Of a stretch of DNA of 64,000 nucleotides, positions 58,601 to 64,000 are shown piece by piece. The stretch comes from Membranipora membranacea (Eukaryota > Bryozoa > Gymnolaemata > Cheilostomatida > Membraniporidae), in NCBI GenBank assembly GCA_914767715.1, contig OU612073.1:25484001-25548000 (forward strand). The letters run 5' to 3'. Positions within the stretch are counted from its first letter, which is position 1; every line of letters begins with the position of its first letter. Made by a program: the position numbers and the translations under genes. The notes under the pieces were generated by a model that made no database searches, had not been told where the DNA came from, and was given only the letters and a program-made list of their open reading frames with translations.

Positions 58601-60326
58601 GGTTATGATTTTATCCTCATCTTGACCTGTTTCTCTATTGGATCATAAACACAGATGAGCCTCAGAGGTAATACACGTCGTCATACAGCGGGGTACAGGG
58701 ACAGCCCGCTTGGAATGCTAATCGAATGTTGATCATATTTTATGCTTATGATATTTAATTATAGCTCTGCAGCTGAGGGGACAACTCCAGCAGATAAGAG
58801 CAATAGGAAGAGAAGCTCAACAGGGTCATCTCGTACAGATATAGACTCAGCTCTACTAGATCTACAGACTGAGAACCCAGGAGCTGAGGAGGAGGAGGAG
58901 ACGGACGACCCGCTAGAGTTCCTCGAGGGTATAGGGCTAGATAAATCTCACTTCCCTTCACTCAGATCTGCTAAAGTTAAACAGTGAGTCTATTTTATAT
59001 ATTCTACTGAATTTTCTTGTTGAGACTTAGCAGTGTTTTCCCATTCAAATTTTCAGTAGAAGTTTTCAACAACAATGAAGTCCATCTAAACTCACTAGCA
59101 TGAATGAACCAGGAGAAAAAAATCAACTGACAAATATAACATTCTAATGCGTGTTCTGTGATGTGTAAGAGGAGGCTGTCTTTGGAGTATAATGCAGTTT
59201 TCTAAACTCGCTTGGTTCATCATCATGTTGCTGTTCTCCATTATATTATCATTATGTCTGAAGTAGGGCACTTTTAGCACACAGCGAGTGAGTTACCTAG
59301 CTAAGGTCTGAGTGAATGTTGAATGCCTTCCTGTATATTTTCATGTACTGGCTATTGATCATTCTCGTTATTAACCTAACATGTTAGTTCCATATATTGA
59401 CCCTCTTTATAATAATTTCAGAGAAGAAGAATCCTTTCGAAGGATAGACTACAGACCTGCCTCCACTTTGTTAATAAGAGGGGAGGAGGTGATGTCCCGC
59501 CTTACTAAATTCCTTATAGAATATGATAAAACTAAGGCTACTACTGGACAGCTGGCTAATATACCACCCACAATAATATCTCTCAGTCCATTTCTACACG
59601 CCAACATAGAGAAACTACAGGTACGGTTAACTCATAATCTTCCCACAATGCACCTTATGGGAGGCAGTATTATTACCTCTTTTTGTTTCTCTCGTGTATG
59701 TGCAGAATACACCCACCCATTTATTTATTGCTGAAAGTTTAAAATCACCGCCAGCATAAACCTGGTATAATTTACCTGCATTGCGTTCTACTTTATTCAA
59801 ACCACTCATCAAGCAAATTGAATAAAGTGTTTTAATGAAGTGTAATAAGATAAGTCATTCAAGGACAACTATCATCTCTAGATTTTTATGATTTATCTCA
59901 GCTATTAACTATAACTATGATGTTCTTTGAGGAGTGCCAAATATTGATATCACTGCACTGCACACGGGCTGTAGTCTAATTTATAGAGTATTATAGGATG
60001 TGATATAGATGTACTGAGTTAGAGTTTATTACACGTCTCTATTACAGCACCGCTGCGGACAGATGATGGTGGAGGATGGAGAGAGACAGAACTATATAGA
60101 TATTACAGGACCTATATTACCTCATGTAGCTAATCATATCATCAGTGATGTCATAATACCATCCTCGACAAACCGACCGACGTTAAATATAAGTTCTATT
60201 AGGGTAACTAACAGCCATGTGTTTAATATACGGACATGTGAGGAACAGTGTAATACTATAGACCAGTCATCAGCTAAACTGATCAAGTCTGTGCTCTATA
60301 AACAAGGTCTATATTACATACAATAA
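52698..60326 (+). CDS. DONSON: DONSON homologue (replication fork protein), ten exons, 561 aa
   Basis: Nuclear replication factor; DONSON delivers GINS to MCM during CMG helicase assembly and protects forks. Exons: 52698-52836, 53783-54002, 54426-54510, 54824-54976, 56055-56305, 57533-57609, 58396-58459, 58765-58983, 59422-59620, 60048-60326. All junctions are GT..AG and in phase; total 561 codons (the human protein is about 566). Recognisable blocks: basic N-terminus and NPFRIVN; STGCTTLPIDYSICTKV; LHYWSYPNLPWLNLYPR; GYFYILCEGFTVLYKR; VVSPTSRGFRQNLQARGIEF; acidic DDPLEFLEGIGLDKS; IDYRPASTLLIRGEE; IDITGPILPHVANHI; C-terminal SSAKLIKSVLYKQGLYYIQ. The start ATG at 52698 gives MKSPDFKGVTGKLRLVKRRK with a nuclear-localisation-like KRRKR. 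Confidence 0.93.
53152..53475 (+). mobile_element. MITE family A, copy 2, in DONSON intron 1
   Basis: About 324 bp, bounded by AAGGTGACAGTCCTATTAG and CTAGTAGGACTGTCACTTT, an inverted terminal pair of about 19 bp. Non-coding; homologous to 43504-43911 in the same orientation, without the 18-bp internal expansion. Confidence 0.8.
53783..54510 (+). CDS. DONSON: DONSON exons 2-3: disordered N-terminal tail with duplicated FVIPxTPE motif
   Basis: Exon 2 contains NPFRIVNSP, then two copies of a short motif, SDSFVIPKTPEKST (residues about 70-82) and DEFVIPSTPERDS (about 104-116), each with a TP site that CDK could phosphorylate. Exon 3 adds SKRRRLTSEEYS, a second basic nuclear-localisation-like patch. 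The rest is low complexity and probably unstructured. The motif copies suggest a duplicated docking peptide; the partner is unknown. Confidence 0.85.
54005..54110 (+). repeat. Short tandem repeat after the DONSON exon 2 donor
   Basis: Three copies of an approximately 30-bp unit with CATAATACTACCTTGTATTA just inside intron 2 (donor CAGCA|GTGAGT at 54002/54003). The exon edge is not included. Confidence 0.7.
55440..55957. mobile_element. Tc1/mariner-like non-autonomous element with long inverted repeats
   Basis: About 518 bp in DONSON intron 4. The termini GACAGTTTTCTGAGC and GCTCAGAAAACTGTC are flanked on both sides by TA. The inner arms match for well over 100 bp (GTTGTCCTCTCTCCAGTTTG, GAGGGTTATCTTGAAAACCG) around a unique centre of about 190 bp. 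No transposase remains. Confidence 0.75.
56282..56393 (+). repeat. 28-bp array duplicating the end of DONSON exon 5 and its donor (4 copies)
   Basis: Exon 5 ends with GGGCTTTACTGTACTCTATA then AAAG|GTAG. The same 28 nt are repeated three more times immediately downstream; the last copy has one substitution (AGAAG). Each copy therefore holds an AAAG|GTAG donor. Coding function ends at the first copy, because GTAG puts an in-frame TAG right after it. Confidence 0.95.
57676..58080 (+). repeat. 34-bp minisatellite in DONSON intron 6 (about 12 copies)
   Basis: The unit contains TCAACAATCACCTCTGCCAT and TACTGTCAACTTCC. Copies are nearly identical, with CCATT/CCATA/CCAAT variants. It begins about 65 bp after the exon 6 donor (57609) and does not include the exon. 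Confidence 0.92.
58146..58298 (+). repeat. 12-bp minisatellite CTGCCTCACTGC (about 12 copies)
   Basis: Perfect or near-perfect 12-bp units in DONSON intron 6. The minus-strand frame RQAVRQAV is an artefact. Confidence 0.92.
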
Positions 60327-60356
60327 TATAAACAAGGTCTATATTACATACAATAA
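60294..60356 (+). repeat. Tandem duplication across the DONSON stop codon
   Basis: The sequence ATAAACAAGGTCTATATTAC followed by ATACAATAAT is present twice in a row. The first copy supplies the last codons and the stop TAA (60324-60326); the second lies in the 3' UTR. Confidence 0.9.
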
Positions 60357-60621
60357 TCCTCCTTAGTATAAGTTACTGTTGTTTACACAAGAAGTTACTG
60401 GAGTTTGAGGTAGTATAATATTTATTTTGTATCATGCATTTACACTTTCTGTTGAGACTTTAATTGCTTCTTTGTATTATATTAAATGTTATAATGAAAT
60501 TATCTATATATCCGTTACAATTCCTCAGCTTGGCATTCTCATGATTAGACCATTTTTGGTTCATAAAAAATTGTAGAATTTATTAGCAATTATTAGGTAT
60601 TTATAAATAATTGATTAGTTA

Positions 60622-60627
60622 AATAAA
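60622..60627 (+). terminator. Possible DONSON polyadenylation signal AATAAA
   Basis: First canonical AATAAA hexamer that I noticed downstream of the DONSON stop, about 300 nt away. The minus-strand lectin gene ends at 60778, so the two 3' ends converge within about 450 bp. Confidence 0.35.
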
Positions 60628-60777
60628 ACATGAACGTGGATGAACAAATTTATCACTTCTAAGTTAAACACAGTTTATAGGCATACTATCTTCACAAGCC
60701 ACCAGGATAAGTATATCTTTGCTCATGCTTGTTATCGCAGTACATGCTATTTTCTCCGCCGAGCTGTTTTTGTGATA

Positions 60778-61545
60778 CTAGATAACGCTTACTTCACACA
60801 GCTTCATGTTTCTGGCTGCTCCTACGAGCTGTACAGCCAGAGAAGTTGTCTGCTTTGTGCTCAGGCAGCGTACAGTGAACTCAGAATTGTCTCCCTCGTC
60901 TATCTTATCAATCCGAGCACATAATGAGTTGTTGGAAGGTGTTATATCATTCAGTGGATTCTTATAAACCCCAGTGTGAATCTCAAAATACTCCAGAGGT
61001 GGTACCACTAACACAAAACAAACAATACTATCATTATAATTACATGAGCAAGAGGCGGAGTGATAATGAGTGACCCACAATGCAATATTGATGGAATTTC
61101 AGGATGCAAGTTGCTTACCTGTCATGTCTATTCTATTGATATCAAAAAAATATATTCATACAACACCAAGCAGGCCCATTTTCAGCCCGCATACAATCAT
61201 TTGTTCTAAACTTTGAACTTATCAATATTGTGCCTCACTCTATGAAATAACGTGATCCATGACTCAATCTATTTCATTTAAATCATCGGGACATTGGATG
61301 GTCGGAGTTTTTTAAAGTTATACAAAGTGACACTCACCTGACAGCTTTATACTATGGAATGTGACAGGTGAATCCCAGGTCCTCATCCACCAGGCACCTT
61401 TATTATTGCCTGTACTCATACAAGTACCACTATCTCCATCTATAGCTCTATCGCTGCCGTAATCATTATATATATGACTCTGTTTACTCATCAGCTCAGC
61501 TCCCGGCAGCATCAGCAGCGTGACAATCAGGTAAGCTGTCTGCAT
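60778..61545 (-). CDS. Secreted single-domain FTP / F5-8C-like lectin, two coding exons
   Basis: Exon 1 (61545-61338) starts at ATG 61545 with a signal peptide (MQTAYLIVTLLMLPGA) and continues SKQSHIYNDYGSDRAIDG, CMSTGNNKGAWWMRTWDS, TFHSIKLSG, the hallmark start of fucolectin-tachylectin-4-pentraxin domains (Q-S, RAIDG, C-ST, WW). The donor TGTCAG|GTGAGT leads to exon 2 (61007-60778) with EYFEIHTGVYKNP, NNSLCARI, EFTVRCLS and a final LVGAARNMKLCEVSVI then TAG. The GTAAGC after LCE could be read as a donor, but LCEVxV followed by stop is the normal end of this domain. Mature protein about 129 aa. The RGDCC-type fucose-binding stretch is not present, so sugar binding is uncertain. An acceptor at 61560/61559 implies a 5' UTR exon upstream. 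Confidence 0.8.
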
Positions 61546-61559
61546 CGTGAGGGAAAACT

Positions 61560-63380
61560 CTGGAAAAGTATTATTTATCAGTGTTATCAGTAATTTGCGA
61601 AAGAGCTGTGATGTCACTGAACCAATTGTTTCCGAAAATTATAATTCAAAAGTAACCTAAATCTGAGCTTGTCTGAATGCCATCTGAGCTTTGTCTAATC
61701 GGCTCATAAAATATCTAAATCTCGCTCCATGTTTACAATAAAGACAATTTTTTTGATATAAAATAAAATTTAAGAATAATTTTGTGTCTGGCCGTGTTCT
61801 TTTGTTGTAGAATATTGATTTCACAGCTCTGTTTACTTGGGCGTGTAAGCTAAGTGTGAAAAATCCATAAGCAATTTCCCACCATTGTATGGGATGAAAA
61901 ACAGAATATCCTTGCATGAACTTTCTGTTTGCTGACTACTGGAAACTGATACTATGTGATATTCTTCTAACTTTTAACTCTGATCTCTTTGTATGAAATT
62001 TACTCTGAAGTTAATATCTGTATTTTCTCTATTCTCACTGATAAAACTAAGTCCACCCCTCTTATAGCAGTGGTCAAACTTCTCCAGCTGTTGATGAAAC
62101 TCGATCATATACAGTTAAAATCTGCACATTCAAAAGGGTGGAGCTCTCTCCATCAGTACTAGAATAAAAGTTTAGTAAAAAACGAAAGAAAAACAAACGA
62201 GAGATCGAATACAAAATTAGTTCAAAAAGAGTGAAATCTGGTCTTTTTTTAAAAGTGTAGTCACTATTTCTGTGCCCTTAGAAAAATATGCCTTAGACCA
62301 TCTACCATAAAGGGGCCAAAGTGCTCAGGGTTTAAATGGAACTTAAATGAAATAAACATCAAAAACTGAAAATTACGCCTAGATTCACAAAGCACAGAGC
62401 ACAGAGCACAGTGTGACAGCAGCGGGAGGAGCAGCTGGTTTTATGATTCTGTTTTATAGTTATGTGTAAATGTTACCTGTTGGTGTTTCTCTCCTGGACT
62501 ACGTGTGAATGATACGAGCGGCTCGAGATATCAACACTGACTGATTACAGAGTTCAGTGTTTGCTGTCTAAACTCTAAAGACAAAATCCATTCTCAAGGT
62601 TTTTCACTTACATATTACCACGTTATTATTATCTGGCCACTGTTAGCTAAGGAGTTAGATACTGTATAGTCTTTATAACGTGTCATTGACATATTGAATT
62701 AAAACCAGTATATGGAAGAAAGCTGTCAATGTGCAAAAAATCAATAATTCATTTTCTGGAGCAATCATTTTGTTTTATGATAATAATTGAGGCTGAAATG
62801 ACTTTGCGGGTTCTATCTGCTCATGGTGACACAGAGTAAGGATATAACCTGTCTCTGTGATCGTAATGAGTGATAAACCCAGGTGATTAAAAAAAAACAA
62901 ATGCTAGGCTCACAACCAAAAGGTATAAATCATGGCTAGGACTTAGAACAGGTAGTTTTAGGGGTAGACTTTACATTAGCTTAGGTCGCAGTATACATAG
63001 TACATTGATGAGGCTGAGTAAATTTGAGCTAGTCATAAACTTAGATCATAAAGGCCACAAAACTTCAGGGGTGTGGATGACATACACTCAGGTGGTCGAT
63101 TGAATTTATGATGGATGGCCAATTGGCGATGTCATTATAACTGCAAATTAAAATTAAAATGTCCTTGTCACACCATCTATGAGGTAGACAGCCTGAGTAT
63201 CATTGTCCTATTATGTGGCAGAACTCCCCCAAAATTATTCTCAGTGAATACAGCCATAGAATAAAGCACAACAAAAATGTTTTAATTGTGGTATATTAAT
63301 ATATATATATATATATATTTTTAAAAAATAAGGGGTCCTCTTCATGCTCCTCCTTGCTTTTTTTTTAATCTTGCCTCACC
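61560..63380. other. 5' flank of the lectin gene, no coding gene seen
   Basis: A non-coding first exon of the lectin may end at 62477 (CCAACAG|GTAACA on the minus strand), pairing with the acceptor at 61560. The frame at 61657-61917 has no recognisable similarity. Small TA-rich tract at about 63296-63320. Confidence 0.4.
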
Positions 63381-63955
63381 GGAATTTAAACTTGGGTCTC
63401 TCGCACTGAGATCAAACACTCTAACTGCTCAGCCGCGCTAACCCGCTGAGCCGCGCTAACCCGCTGAGCCGCGCTAACCCGCTGAGCCGCGCTAACCAGC
63501 TGAGCCGCGCTAACCCGCTGAGCCGCGCTAACCCGCTGAGCCGCGCTAACCCGCTGAGCCGCGCTAACCCGCTGAGCCGCGCTAACCCGCTGAGCCGCGC
63601 TAACCCGCTGAGCCGCGCTAACCCGCTGAGCCGCGCTAACCCGCTGAGCCACGCTAACCAGCTGAGCCGCGCTAACCCGCTGAGCCGCGCTAACCCGCTG
63701 AGCCACGCTAACCAGCTGAGCCGCGCTAACCCGCTGAGCCACGCTAACCCGCTGAGCCGCGCTAACCCGCTGAGCCGCGCTAACCCGCTGAGCCACGCTA
63801 ACCCGCTGAGCCACGCTAACCAGCTGAGCCGCGCTAACCCGCTGAGCCGCGCCAACCCGCTGAGCCACGCAAACCAGCTGAGCCGCGCTAACCCGCTGAG
63901 CCGCGCTAACCCGCTGAGCCACGCAAACCAGCTGAGCCGCGCTAACCCGCTGAAG
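63330..63955 (-). repeat. tRNA-derived SINE with its A-box region expanded into an 18-bp satellite (about 29 copies)
   Basis: On the minus strand, GAGCAGTTAGAGTGTTTGAT, CAGTGCGAGAGACCC, AGTTTAAATTCC and GGTGAGGCAAG followed by an A-rich stretch read like a tRNA-like SINE head (B-box-like AGTTTAAATTCC). The A-box part TAGCGCGGCTCAGCGGGT is repeated about 29 times from 63421 to 63954, with CGC/CAC/CAGC variants. Open frames through it (AQRVSA, ARLSGL) are artefacts. Confidence 0.75.
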
Positions 63956-64000
63956 CTTCCAGAGCTCAGTGTTAAATAATCCAGGTGTAGTGGGTGTTAA

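Noticed and set aside
60755-60793. Donor GTAAGC within the lectin C-terminus leading to an additional exon
   Set aside because: The only nearby acceptor would make an intron of about 29 nt, too short, and the read-through ending LCEVSVI-stop is the standard end of the FTP domain.
61657-61917. Minus-strand 86-codon frame upstream of the lectin
   Set aside because: No signal, domain or family resemblance; chance frame in AT-rich sequence.
63386-63922. Minus-strand 178-codon frame of AQRVSA repeats
   Set aside because: 18-bp satellite derived from a SINE head; open in two frames because of the period.

Overview
The window is animal genomic DNA, not prokaryotic. It is AT-rich, its genes are broken into many short exons with GT..AG introns, and it is loaded with micro-, mini- and satellite repeats and small transposons. 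The protein set (a rhodopsin-family receptor, SHPRH, DONSON and a secreted fucolectin-type domain) indicates a metazoan, most likely an aquatic invertebrate. I cannot name the species.

Layout. (1) 1438-10363, minus: a complete six-exon class A GPCR, about 375 aa. (2) 11576-45693, minus: an SHPRH-like SNF2/PHD/RING helicase-ubiquitin ligase. I could assemble about 29 coding exons by splice sites, phase and recognisable family order; only the extreme N-terminus and a short stretch near 19.9-21.6 kb remain open. (3) 45.7-52.7 kb: a gene-poor spacer with transposon debris (LINE tail, BED-finger fragment, MITEs, long hairpins). (4) 52698-60326, plus: a DONSON homologue in ten exons, in phase throughout, 561 aa. 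(5) 60778-61545, minus: a two-exon secreted FTP/F5-8C-like lectin domain. (6) 63.4-63.95 kb: an 18-bp satellite that grew out of the tRNA-like head of a SINE.

SHPRH (Rad5-type PCNA ubiquitin ligase in the family) and DONSON (replication-fork factor) lie divergently, about 7 kb apart. Both belong to DNA replication and replication-stress tolerance; whether they share control is inference.

The most unusual signal is in the introns. Large tandem arrays repeatedly sit exactly on exon/intron junctions, and the repeat unit itself contains the exon edge plus the splice site. This holds for a 9.5-kb array of 54-bp units and arrays of 71, 30, 27 and 15 bp at 5' splice sites of SHPRH, for arrays of 40 bp (4.8 kb) and 22 bp at its 3' splice sites, and for a 28-bp array at a DONSON 5' splice site. 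The pre-mRNAs would therefore carry tens to more than a hundred near-identical competing splice sites. I treat this as the main candidate for something undescribed: splice-junction-anchored satellite growth, possibly linked to intron birth by tandem duplication of AG|GT-containing segments.
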